This document shows positions 33,055 through 45,350 of a stretch of DNA of 64,000 nt, one piece after another. This DNA comes from Bettongia penicillata ogilbyi (Eukaryota > Chordata > Mammalia > Diprotodontia > Potoroidae). The notes under the pieces are model-generated. The model was not told the origin of the DNA and made no database searches. It saw only the letters and a program-made list of their open reading frames with translations. Made by a program: the position numbers and the translations under genes. The DNA lies in the NCBI GenBank assembly GCA_023548195.1, contig JAJHZJ010000121.1:6662058-6726057 (forward strand). The letters are read 5' to 3'. Numbering within the stretch: position 1 is the stretch's first letter; the number at the start of each line of letters is the position of its first letter.

Positions 33055-33600
33055 TCTGTCTCTAAAACACTTCTTAGTGATCTTTGGAATATTCTGGAGA
33101 AAAGAAAAGTGCCACAGGCCTGGAATCATCCTGATTTTCCAAAAAGAGGGTGGATCATTCCTACTAGCCTAGTGAGTTAGACTTCAATGGTGGGAGGAAG
33201 AGAAATTCTAGAACACATCTGTACAGGAAACCGAGGAGGATGTTGAATTTGTTGTTGGTGGTGGTGATAGATATAAATAATAGAGGCAGGAAAGTGAACC
33301 CTTCCTATCTCACTCCACTTTATTTGTATGCCAATCAAAGAGGATTTTAGGAGTGAATTGGGCTTCTTTACCCTAGCCTCCACCCAGCTCCAAATGAATT
33401 TAGGGGAAGACTATATGAAATAGATTTTGGAGACACAGGATCCCAATCAGAGATGTGACAGGAGTTAAAAAGAATTTCCTAACATTAAAGCATAGTTGTC
33501 TGATACCATTGGCTTCTTTTAAGAGGCACAACCATTTTCAAAGCAAATGATTGTCACATGGGACCTTCTGCTAATTTATTTGTTGCTTCCTAGCTGGGTG
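33055..33600 (+). mobile_element. CR1/L3-type LINE, RT fragment
   Basis: 'gtgccacaggcctggaatca' and 'tagtgagttagacttcaatg' correspond to the N-terminal RT region of CR1/L3, whose protein pattern is P-x-x-W...P-x-F-K-K-G ... L-T-S. Here PQAWNHPDFPKRG remains. The distal part 'aagaatttcctaacattaaa' resembles the CR1 3' region, with an internal deletion between. Strongly decayed. Confidence 0.45.
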
Positions 33601-35134
33601 TGGTAGCTTATAGTTCTTAACTATGAAACAAGAGAATGCAATAGAGCCCTCCATATCTGGGAGAGCTTTTTTCTAGATTCACCTCAGTTAATAGCAATAG
33701 AGAGCAGTAGTTGACACAAATTTGCAATATACCAACAAAAGGAAGCAAATATATAAAACCCAGCAAAGAACAAGTATCCCAATGACATCACCAAGGACAT
33801 CAGGAGCTCTAGTTTCTTCCCATGCACAAATCTATATGCATAAACACTGGCCATATGGATTCCTTATATGAGTACCCTCCTAGTATATGACCTAGTCATA
33901 TATGGTCCCAACATCTGTACCCTCCACATCTGTGCCTTGAACACATTAGTTTCTTTCATTTGTGTTCTCCCTCCATTGGCAGTATAGTAACCTATGGAAA
34001 TGTATTTCCCATGTATGCACTGGGGAGGTGGGGAGGACCTTTTCTTTGTCTTAATTTAATTTTTTGCTATACTATTTGATTAAATGTTTTATTTTGAAAT
34101 AATGTATCCTCTAGCTAGCTAGTAAAATCAGTCATTAGTTCAACAAGCATTTATTAAGTACTAGAGGTGGAATGGGAACTAGAAATACTGGATATGCAGT
34201 CTTAGAACTAAAGACTATACATGATGGAAAAGAGAAAGAACCATGGGGCTGTGTAGAGGTGGTCGCTGAATCTGTGGAAATTAAAAAGATAGCTAAAAGA
34301 GAATGTGGAAGGGGAAAAAGAGCTAATGATATCAAAACTATAGGATCAGAGAAGAGAAACTGCCTGAATATACAGCTATCCCACTATTAGCTGGGATAGG
34401 GAAACCATCTTTATGGTAAGTTCAATGCTGGCTTCACACAGAGTTAGGTTTCAAAAAGATCTGGACAGACAAAAATGATAGGCTGCATCTAGGATTATTA
34501 AATTTAATAGGATAATATTTATATTTATAGTAGAATAATTTGATAATATTAAATTGGAATAATGGGAAATTCTTCACTTGGATTACAAAGCTCAACTATA
34601 AAAATAAAAGATGGAGAAGACATCACCTGAATCTTTAAAATGGCTAACTTGTCTTTATTGTTCCTCAGTTTCCCTGCTTGTTTTTAACTCTTCTACTAAA
34701 GCTATAATTTTAATTATCTTCTCTGTATATGATCTCTGGAGATACCTGCCTAGTGAAAGAGAAATATACAGAAATTTAGCTCTTTTTGTAAGTTTATCCA
34801 ACAGTGTCATATTTATTTCCCAGAATGTGTTTATCTCTTATCACAGCTCTGTCTAGGTTCTCTCATAGTGATTATTTTGAATCATACTCATGTTTAACTT
34901 ATGATATGGTAAGCATCCATTGATTACTTCACAGGCAAATTATTGAGGATTAACTTTTGAAGCACAATCTCAACAACACTGATGTTGCTTTATAATTATC
35001 TGTATATGTGTCCTACTATGACTTGTTGGACCATAAAAATGAGCCTAGGGTTTTTGAAAATTGTGCCAGCGGACTAAACACTCCGTCAGGTTTTACTGAC
35101 ACTTGAAAGAGCCCTAGGGACAGATGGTCTGGCT
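33601..35134. other. No gene or repeat recognised
   Basis: AT-rich spacer. Short frames (for example 34172-34390 and 34611-34856) show no domain, and no RNA gene is seen. Confidence 0.45.
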
Positions 35135-35312
35135 TCTAAATAATAATGATATTTATATTTATATGACAGTCTCTATGTGTCAGTCACTGTGAGAAGCATT
35201 TTATAATTATTATTTCATTTGTTCCCCACAACAGCTCTGGGAGATAAGTGATATTGTTATCCCCATTTTATAGATGAAGAAACTGAAGCAGACAGAGGTT
35301 AAGAAAGTTGGC
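35135..35312 (-). repeat. MIR SINE, truncated
   Basis: Minus strand: 'tctatgtgtcagtcactgtg', 'ttatccccattttatagatg', 'aagaaactgaagcagacaga', stopping abruptly at 'aagaaagttg'. The tRNA head is replaced by the odd segment 35313-35394. Confidence 0.82.
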
Positions 35313-35394
35313 CGGACCAGCCTCATTCAATATAGGGAGGCTGATCACCGAGAAGTTTGACGTTAGATAATGATCTTAGCCTGCAAACAAAAGC

Positions 35395-35515
35395 TAAAGG
35401 TTAAGCAAGTCACTTAACTTCTCTGTTTCCTTATTTGTAAAATGAAGGGATTGGACTCAGTGGCCTCCAAAGTCTCCAAATGTAAAGTTATGATCCTATG
35501 AACCTATGAAACAGT
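35395..35515 (+). repeat. MIR SINE, 3' part
   Basis: Plus strand: 'gcaagtcacttaacttctct', 'ccttatttgtaaaatgaagg', 'gttatgatcctatg'. It faces the preceding MIR head to head, so the pair could form a partial hairpin. Confidence 0.8.
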
Positions 35516-35639
35516 AAAATCCAACATAGCCCTCTGGTTCAACAGTGATAATAGAGAGCTTATAAAAGAGGCAAAGAATGCTAAGAAACACAGTTTTAAA
35601 CATCAACTCATGAAGTGTATGTGTCATATTCTCCCAATA

Positions 35640-35830
35640 GACACTAAGCTCTAGGAGAATAGATACTACATGTTCTGAAAACTTTGAATTTCAGCACTTA
35701 GCACAGTGTCTTGAATGTAGTAGGCACTTAATAAATGTTTCTCCATCTGATTTGACTCACCCATTACCAAGCACAGTACTCTGCAAACATTAGTACTTCA
35801 TAAATGCTTAATGGACAACTGAATTGAAAC
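35640..35830 (+). repeat. Two L2/MIR-type 3' ends
   Basis: The first is 'cacttagcacagtgtcttga' to 'ggcacttaataaatgtttct'. The second, more diverged, is 'accaagcacagtactctgca' to 'cataaatgcttaatggacaa'. Tandem ends of this sort usually reflect insertion near an existing tail. Confidence 0.7.
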
Positions 35831-36299
35831 ATTTGTGAGAAATAATAATTCAAGGACCAAGAGAGTCCATCATTTGTGTTTGCTGTGACTGGGACATGAT
35901 ATTATCTTCTATTTTTAGAATCAGCAGAACTGTAGAAGGCAGTGGCAATTAAAGTTCTGGAAACTCTCTTCATCACTCCACATATGGACTTGAGGCTGCA
36001 GGTTCCCACCCCTGGTTTAGATTATCGATAGGTCAGAAAGTATTTAGGAAGTCCCTAATTCAGATGGTTTAGGAAGACGGAAGAGGAATGTCAGAGATTT
36101 TCCATACCTCTAAGGAGTTTACAATTTAGCTCAGAAAATTTCACTAACTCAAAATGTCTCTATTTCAGTCGTCCCTATTGTCCAACATAGCAAATTAAAG
36201 ATGGCCACCTGGACTGCAAGGTCTTGCAGAACATGGCCCTACCCAGACTATCAAACAGTCATAATGCCTGTCTTTATGCTTCACCCAAGTTATTCACTT
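35831..36299. other. No gene or repeat recognised
   Basis: No recognisable content. Confidence 0.45.
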
Positions 36300-36450
36300 A
36301 ACAGATCAATCAACAAGAATTTGTTAAGCATCCACTATACGCTAGGTTCGGGGGAGAAAACAGAATGAATGAAACAACCTGATTTGTATAGAAATTTCAG
36401 TCTAATAAGGGAAACAATATGCACATATATGAGTATATAAAGAATAAGTA

Positions 36451-36529
36451 CAGCATGTCCCAAAAGTCTTAATGTAGTTTTAAGCAACGATTAAGCTTTA
36501 AATGGCATTAAGACCATTGGGACACCCTA
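36451..36529. mobile_element. Mariner-type MITE (~79 bp) with TA duplication
   Basis: The 5' end 'cagcatgtcccaaaagtctt' and the reverse complement of the 3' end ('agggtgtcccaatggtctta') form terminal inverted repeats of about 24 bases with few mismatches. TA lies on both sides (36449-36450, 36530-36531), as required for Tc1/mariner insertion. There is no coding capacity. It sits within the L2. Confidence 0.85.
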
Positions 36530-36537
36530 TATTTATT

Positions 36538-36561
36538 CTTTATGTATGTATGTATACATTT

Positions 36562-36613
<52 letters not shown>

Positions 36614-36625
36614 ATATGGATGTAT
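36538..36625 (+). repeat. (TATG)/(TA)n microsatellite
   Basis: TATG units and then about 20 TA units, ending in CACATACATA, immediately after the MITE. Confidence 0.95.
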
Positions 36626-37707
36626 TCAAGGTAATGTATCAATAAACCATAAGGTTGGGAGGGAGAGCTCTAGTCATTCAGGAAATCAGCAAAGGCTTCC
36701 AGTAGATGATTGAGCAGTATCTTGAAAGGATAGAAGGATTCTATTAAGTGGAAGTGAAGGCGTACCTTCCAGGCATGGGAAACAAGGCTTATAGACTAGA
36801 GCGAGAGATGAATAAACCAAAGGCCAATTTGGCTGGGCTGCACCACACTGAATAGGCAATAATGAGCAATGTGTCTGGAAAGACAAGGTGTAAAAAGTTT
36901 TAAAAACTAAACAAATTAGTTTATATTTGATCCTAGAAGCAATAGAAAGCCATTGAAGTTTACTGTGTGGGGGGAGAGGCAGAATGGCACAATCAGGCTT
37001 GTCCTTGAGGAAAACCAGTTTGAGAACTCTGTTAAGAATGGATTGGAATGGGGAAGAAATTTGAGGGAGGGTGATCACTTAGGAAGACAGTTCATGGCAC
37101 CTGTGTGAATAGAGGAAAAGGATCTGATACAAGAGATGTTATGGAGGTAGAAAAGGCAAGATTTGTAAACTAGATATATGTGGCGAGGGAGAATGAGAAG
37201 CAAAAGATAATACTGAGTACCTTTGATAGAAATAGGGAAGTTTGGGAGAGAGGTAGATTTGGCAGGAAAGATAATGGGTTCTGTTTTGGATAAGTTCAGT
37301 TTGAGATATCTTTGAGATATCCAGTTTGAAATATCTAATGTTCTGTTCGCTAGAATGAAATCCAAGAAAGAGATTGGGGCTGAGTATATAAATGTATGTT
37401 AGGAAAGAGGTGACAATTAAACCCATAGTACCTAATATAGTCAACAAAAGTATAAATTAAGAAAAGAAACTTGCCCCAGACGCAGCCTTGAGGAATATAT
37501 CCATTAGGAGCTGTGATATGGCTAATGAACCAGCAAAGGATCCTGAGAAGTAGCCAGGCAAGAGGATGGGAACCAGAAGAAAGTGGTATCAAAAAAAAGA
37601 TCCAGAGGAAAGAGAATGGTCACAGTGTAAAATATAGCACAGAAATCAAGAAAGATGACGACCGAGACAAGATCATTGAACTACCCAATTAAGAAATCAC
37701 CAGACAC

Positions 37708-39989
37708 CAGGGTGGATGAAGACCAGCCTTAGAAAAAGACAACTGATGCAGAAAACAGATTGAGGAGAGATAATTTAAGAACCATTGGACCACCTGAATG
37801 CCATAATGAACCTAGGCATCATGTTTCAAGAAATTTTAAAGAAAAACTGCCCCATTATCTTAGCTCCAGAGGGCAAAATAGAAATTGAAAGAATCTACCA
37901 ATAACCTCCTGAAAGAAATCCCAAAATGAAAACTTCCGGAGTACTATAGACAAATTCCAGAGCTTCCAAAGCTTGAAAATATTTCAGGCCAGAAAGGAAC
38001 AATTCAAATGTCATGTAATCACAGTCAGAATCACACAAGATTTAAAGTACTATTAAAGTAGCAGAGAGCTTAGAATATAATATTGGGGAAGGCAAAGGTG
38101 CTAGAACTACAACCAAGAATCACCCACCTTGCAAAACTGAGTGTTATTCTTGAGGAGAAAACATGGATATCTAATGAAAAAGAGGACTTCCAAGCATTCT
38201 TGATGAAGAGACCAGAGCTAACTAGATATGCTGACATTCAAACAAAAGACTTAAGAGAAGCATAAAAAGGTAAGCAAGAAAGTATAATCATAGGGAGTTC
38301 AATAAAGTTAAACTGTTTCCATTACTATATGGGAAGATGATACATGTTAACTCCTAATAACTTTAGTTTTATTAGGGCAGTTAGAAGTCTACATAGACAA
38401 ATGGCATGAAACTGAGCTGATGACGTTGGCATGATATTCCAAAAAAATGTAGGGGTGAAAAAATGTAGGAGTGAAATTTTCTCATATAAAAGAGGCATGA
38501 AAGGAAGAGTAGGGGTACAATGCTTGAACGTCACTCTCATAGGAATTGGTTCAAAGAGGGAAAAATATATGTGTGTGGGGGTGGGTGGATGTGTATATAG
38601 AAATCTATAAGAGATATGGGAGCAGGGAGAGATAAAAGGGAGAATGGACTAAAGGAGGCAGTGGTCAGAAGCAAAGCAGAATTTTGAGGAGGGATAGGAT
38701 AAAAAGAGAAAGAAAGGGTAAAAAGAAGAAAAGAGAATGGAGGGGAAAACACAGTAATCATATGTGGGAATGGGATGAGCTAACCCAAAAAACAGAAGCA
38801 GATAGCAGAATGGATTAAAAACCAGAATCCAGCAGTATGTTGTATGCAAGAGACACACTTGAAGCAGATAGATACACAACATAGTTAAAATAAAGAGCTA
38901 GTGCAGAATCTATTATGCTTCAGCTGAAGTATAAAAGGCAGGGGTAGCAATCATGATTTCAGACAAAGCAAAAGCAAAAATAAACAATTTAAAGAGACAA
39001 TCAGGGAAGCCACATTTTGTTAAAAGGTTTCATAGAAAATGAAGAAATATCAAAAACTTTTACAACAAGTTTCTCTGACAAAGGTCTATTTTTCAAAAAT
39101 GTAGGAAACTGATAAAATGTAAAAACCATTCTCTAACTGATAAATGATCAAAGGATATGAACATGTAGTTTTCAAAAGAAAAATCAGAACTATCTGTAGT
39201 CACATGGGAAAAATCACTATTGACTAGAGAAAGGTAAATTAAAATAACTCTGAGTTGCCATCTCATACCTATCAAAAATGATAAATGCTGAAAGTGATGA
39301 GAGAAAATAGGCCCATTAATAATTGTTGATTCAATCATTTTGGAGAACAATCTGTAACTATGACCAAAGGGCTATAAAACTGTGCATACACTTTGATCCC
39401 GTAATATCACTACCCAAAGAGATCAAAGGAAAAGGATCTTTGTATACAAAAATATTTATAACAACTCTTTTTATAATGGCAAAGAATTGGAATTGAGGGG
39501 ATGTTCATCAATTGGGGAATAATTGAACAAGTTGTGCCATACGATTATGATGGAGTAGTATCATGCTGTAAGAAATGACAATGAGCTGGTATAAGAAAAA
39601 CATGGTAAGACATATACAAACTGATGCAAAGGGAAATGAGAAGAACCAGGAGATCATGATGCACAGTAACAGTAACATTATATTGATAATCAATTGTGAA
39701 AGACTTGACTCCTCTGACCAATAAAATGATCCAAGACAATGCCAAAGGATTCATGATGAAAAAATGCTACCCACCTCCAGAGAGAGAACTGATGAACTCC
39801 ACATATACATTACAGTATGATTTTTTTTCACTTTATTTTTTGCAATATGGCTAACATGGAAATGTTTTTTGCATGATGTTTGCATATTGTTTCCCTTCTC
39901 AATGGGTGGAGTGGGTGGGAGGGAGAGAATATGGAACTTAAAATTTAATAAAAAAGTGTTTAAAATAAATAAATTTTTCAAAAAGTGAT
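37708..39989 (+). mobile_element. LINE-1 with internal ORF2 deletion, inserted in L2
   Basis: In order: ORF1 from its RRM-like region (37740-38260, including an open 60-codon C-terminal piece 38083-38265), inter-ORF region (38265-38760), and the start of the ORF2 endonuclease (38770-39050), with QETHL intact at 38847-38861. A jump follows near 39050 to the ORF2 C-terminus ('tttctctgacaaaggtctat') and then the 3'UTR, ending 'aaaataaataaatttttcaa'. The RT core is missing. The 5' boundary is where L2 similarity stops (about 37707). No TSD is evident. Confidence 0.85.
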
Positions 39990-40349
39990 TTTTAGGGAGT
40001 GAAATTTAGTTGAGTGATGAGGTTGGAAGCCAGAATGTAAAGGGTGAAGGAGTGAATTAAAGAAAATTCAAACGAGTATAGACAGTTTTCCCTATAGGAA
40101 TCTGGCTGAGAAACGGAATAAAGAAATAGGATATTATCAAGGATAAGAGATCTGGTGAAGGTGTTTTTCACTTGTTTGTGTTAAGGATGAGTAAATTTTG
40201 AGTACATTCAAAGGGAACGTGGAAGAAATCAGTAGATGGACAAAGACTGAAGATTAGAAAGGAGGGAGTGATTCAGGCTACAATCTTCTAGAGAAGGTCA
40301 TAGAACATGGAATCAAGGACACATATTTTGGCCTTGGTAAGAGAAGTCA

Positions 40350-40605
40350 ATCCTATTTTTATTTCCTTTCACCTATCTAATATCCTTCAAGGCTCAGTTC
40401 ATGCCCCACCTCCTCCTTGAAGCCTTCTATCCCCAACATTCTAGCTCTCCTGTGTGTCCAATGCAATATACAACCTCATACAACCTATCGTATATTCTCC
40501 TCTGATAGCTTCATGCATTAATTCTGCTTGGGGTCAAGGGCCATTTTTTCTATGCCCACAACACCATAATGACACAAGGCTGAGCACCTAGCAGGCCCTG
40601 ATCAC
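40350..40605 (+). mobile_element. L2/L3-type 3' end
   Basis: 'ccttcaaggctcagttcatg', 'ccacctcctccttgaagcct' and 'ggtcaagggccattttttct' to 'gcacctagcaggccctgatc' follow the standard L2 3' segment (SxLKxxL...CFP then 3'UTR). Orientation is opposite to the L2 just upstream. Confidence 0.6.
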
Positions 40606-41094
40606 TGATAGATGAAATAATGTGAAAACACGAAGAAACTGAAGATAATCATAGGTTAAATCTTTGGACTGATGATGATAGTTCAAAGAGGACAGAAATT
40701 TATATTGGCTAGAACATTTAGAGAAAGTAAGACTTAAATTGAGCCTTGCAGTACGAGTAGGATTCTAAAACATAAAAGGCAATACAATCAAAGGCATGAA
40801 AAAAAGAATGAGTTCATTTTATTACATTATAGCTCCTGCACTATGATATATATCCTGTGAATTATATCTGATCAATTTCTTATGTTACTTCAAGATCCCG
40901 TAAAAAGATACCCTTGTGGGCAAAAAATTGTTGAATAAGATTATTCTTAGGTGAATTCATAACTGATAGAACATAGTTCAAACAAATGCCATTTAGTAAA
41001 TCAATGACAAATGATGTGGCACAAAGTATCATAGCCAGCTCTGCAATTTTAGTATTTCAAGATGTTTACCAAATTTGTGGGTAATACAAAGTGA
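40606..41094. other. No gene seen; possible CR1 scrap
   Basis: Mostly unrecognised. 'accaaatttgtgggtaatac' near 41069-41088 resembles a CR1/L3 RT C-terminal stretch, but it is too short to assign. Confidence 0.4.
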
Positions 41095-41685
41095 AAAGGA
41101 CCAGTCAACCAGCAATGTTTATAAAGTTTCTTCTAGATGCCAGGCACTGTGCTAGGCTCTAGGGATACAAAGACAAAAAAAAGTCCCTGCATTCCCCTGT
41201 ATATAAAAAGTGTGCAGAAAAGCTTCACAAATGCAAAGTAAAATTTTGGTGGGGAAAGCACTAGGAATCAAGAAAGATTTCATGTGGAAATTTGTGCTTG
41301 AACAGAGTTTTAAAAAGAAATAAGTTCTAAAAGGTAGTGTTGAGGAGGGGGTGCGTTCTAGGCATAAAAGGCAACAATAGTGCCTCTGTATGGAAATGGG
41401 AGAAGGATAAGGGTCATATGTTAGGAACAGCAAGAACGACGGCTTGGCTGGACCATCATTTGTGAGAAATAGAATGTAATAAGATTGAAAAGGTAGATTA
41501 GGTCAATTGATGAAGGGCTGTAAGAGCCAAACAAAGGAATGTATGCAATGGTGTCCCCAACATCTTGAGATGCCCTGTATCTGATTCTAAAGGCAAAAGG
41601 GATTCTTATAGGATGGAAGAGTCAAGACTGGACATTCTTGACAGATTAGAATGATGGTCGGAAGCAGGGAAGTGTAAAGTACTTT
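41095..41685 (-). mobile_element. LINE-2 3' part
   Basis: 'gatgccaggcactgtgctag', 'gctctagggatacaaagaca' (the L2 3' end, complement), then 'gttttaaaaagaaataagtt' and 'aattgatgaagggctgtaag' in L2 order. No open frame remains. Confidence 0.7.
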
Positions 41686-41689
41686 AGGT

Positions 41690-41945
41690 TCAAATAATAA
41701 TGATAATAATAACTGACATTTTTATTACCCATTAAGGTTTACAAAACTCTTTAAATAAACTATGTAATTTGGTCTTCAGGATAATTCTGTGAAATTGATA
41801 CAATAGGTATTATCATTCCCTTCTTACAGATGAAGAAACTACAGAGAGTTAAAGTGACATCCCCACGGTCACAAAGCTAGTAAACACCATAAGTCACTCA
41901 CAGATCTCTCCTGACTCCAAGTTCGGGGCTCTTTCTTATCTCACT
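41690..41945 (-). repeat. MIR/THER-type SINE
   Basis: Minus strand: 'gtatgtaatttggtcttcag'-type core, 'cttcttacagatgaagaaac', 'atccccacggtcacaaagct', 'ctcctgactccaagttcggg'. Nearly full length. Confidence 0.83.
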
Positions 41946-41949
41946 GTCT

Positions 41950-43218
41950 CTCTCTCTACTTATTATCCTACTCTCATCAGCCCCTTGGGTTTGATGACCT
42001 TTTTCATGCTGATGACTCCCAAGTCTACAGATCCAGCCCTAATCTAGCTCTCCTAAGCAAATTCCAATCATTCATAACCATTAAAGGCTAGACAGCTATT
42101 TGGAATTCTCAAGGCACTTCAAGTGCGATATGTCCAGAACAGAAATGATTCTCTTCCTTCCTAACTCATCTCTCTTCCTAAATTTCCTACTTCTGCTGTG
42201 GGTGTCATTATCCAGTCACTCAGTTTCACAATTTTAGAGTCATTCTTAATTCTTCTTTCTCCTTTACCTTCTTATCTATTTCTGTCAGTTAGATCACAAC
42301 TGTTCTAATATCTATTTCCTCCCTCCATGTATACTGACATCACTGTAGTTCATCCCTTCTTATACTGGCTATTGTGATGACTTCCTAATGGTTCTATCTG
42401 AGTCCATTTGTTTTTCACTTTTCCAATATATTCTCTCCATAGTTCCCAAATTGATATTCCTAACATACAGTTCCAACACCATTACTCAGAGTCTCTGCAC
42501 AGGAAATGTTGGTGGTTCTTTATTTCCTTTAGGATAAAATACAAAGTCCTTTGTCTGACATTTGTCTTTCTTTGAGGCAGCTAGGCGGTACAGAGGAGAG
42601 AGTATCTGGCCTATAATTAGGAAGACCTGAACTCAAATCCAGCCACAAACACTTACTAGCTTCATGACTCTGGGAAGATCATTTAATCTCTGTCTGCGTC
42701 AGTTGCCTCATTTCACAGTAAGGACTGAATGAAATATTTGTAAAGCACTTAGCGCAGTGCTTTGAACATAGCAGGAGCTTAATAAATACTTATTTTCTTC
42801 TCACTTAAAGCCCTTCACAAACTGGTTCCAACCAATCTTTCCTGTGCTAGGAAACCACCACTTTTCACAAACTATATTCCAACCAAAATGGCTCATTTCC
42901 TATTCCCCATACATGGCATTACAACTCCTGTTTCTATCACTTTGCACACACTGCTCCCCCTCCCTAAAATTCTCTCTTTTGGTTCATGTGCTACTTCCTT
43001 TAAGAAGTCTTTTCCTGATTCTTCCAGTTGTTGGGGTTCTTTGCCCCTTCCTGAATTGCCTTATATTTATTCCATATACATTTTCTATATACTTATCTAT
43101 GTACATGTTGTTTGTTCTAAGTAGAACCTAAGATGCTTGAGGACAGGGACTGTTTCTTGAGGATAGGGAGCATTTGTTTTTTGTTTTTGTGTCTCAAGCA
43201 CCTAGCTTAGCCTAGTAC

Positions 43219-43249
<31 letters not shown>

Positions 43250-43310
43250 GTATATACATACATATGCAAGTACTAAATAAATATTTGTTGAATTATATTG
43301 CATTAATTTT
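41950..43310 (+). mobile_element. LINE-2, RT C-terminus to 3' end
   Basis: 42005-42016 encodes HADD, the relic of the RT catalytic YADD box, in the L2 context '[Y/H]ADDSQVY.SSP'. The downstream order is L2-like: 'gaacagaaatgattctcttc' (SRTEMILF), 'cttcctaatggttctatctg', then a MIR insertion (42575-42805). The L2 end runs from 'cttcacaaactggttccaac' through 'gaggacagggactgtttctt' and a CA tract (43228-43262) to 'aaataaatatttgttgaatt'. Overlapping open frames 42844-43131 and 42888-43124 are accidental remnants. Confidence 0.78.
42575..42805 (+). repeat. MIR/THER-type SINE, near full length
   Basis: The head 'ggcagctaggcggtacagag' is followed by 'ggaagacctgaactcaaatc', 'cttactagcttcatgactct' and 'gtgctttgaacatagcagga', and the end is 'cttaataaatacttattttc'. 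Inserted in the L2. Confidence 0.9.
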
Positions 43311-43454
43311 AATTGAACTGCACTGAACTAAATTGAATTGAATTGGGCAAATCAATGTAAGTCTCTAGTGAATTGCCCTAGGAATATGCCCTTGACCCCA
43401 TGCTGTTTAAATTGACTTGGCTGGAGTAGCAGAAGGTAGGCTTCTGAAAATTGC

Positions 43455-45267
<1,813 letters not shown>

Positions 45268-45268
<1 letters not shown>

Positions 45269-45350
45269 CAACTGAGGTCCAAAGAATTTAAATTAATTGC
45301 CCAAGTTCAAGAAGAGAGTAAATATTAGTTAAAAATAAAACCTTGGTATT
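45268..45350 (-). repeat. MIR core fragment
   Basis: 'caactgaggtccaaagaatt' and 'aattgcccaagttcaagaag' match the complement of the MIR core. Only about 80 bases remain. Confidence 0.55.

Larger units (their letters stand above)
36300..40335 (-). mobile_element. LINE-2 split by MITE and L1
   Basis: The L2 pieces are 36300-36450, 36630-37707 and 39990-40335, minus strand. The ORF2 C-terminal RT region is readable in three frames: 37592-37350 with PQGCVWG (37493 downward; L2 norm PQGSVLG), 37365-37075 with LNLSKTEPIIFP and a following ISIKG, and 37078-36686 with the downstream SILNR...LQWLSI region. The upstream part resumes after the L1 at 39990 ('gtatagacagttttccctat'; L2 complement 'gtatagacaactctttcg'). 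It is the oldest layer of this nest. Confidence 0.82.

Noticed and set aside
36686..37592. Candidate host gene on the minus strand (three adjacent frames)
   Set aside because: The frames read as consecutive, frameshifted parts of an L2 reverse transcriptase C-terminus (PQG box, LNxSKTE), so this is a LINE fossil.
42844..43131. Membrane-protein-like hydrophobic frame
   Set aside because: It falls in the L2 3' region, where pyrimidine-rich sequence gives hydrophobic residues by chance.
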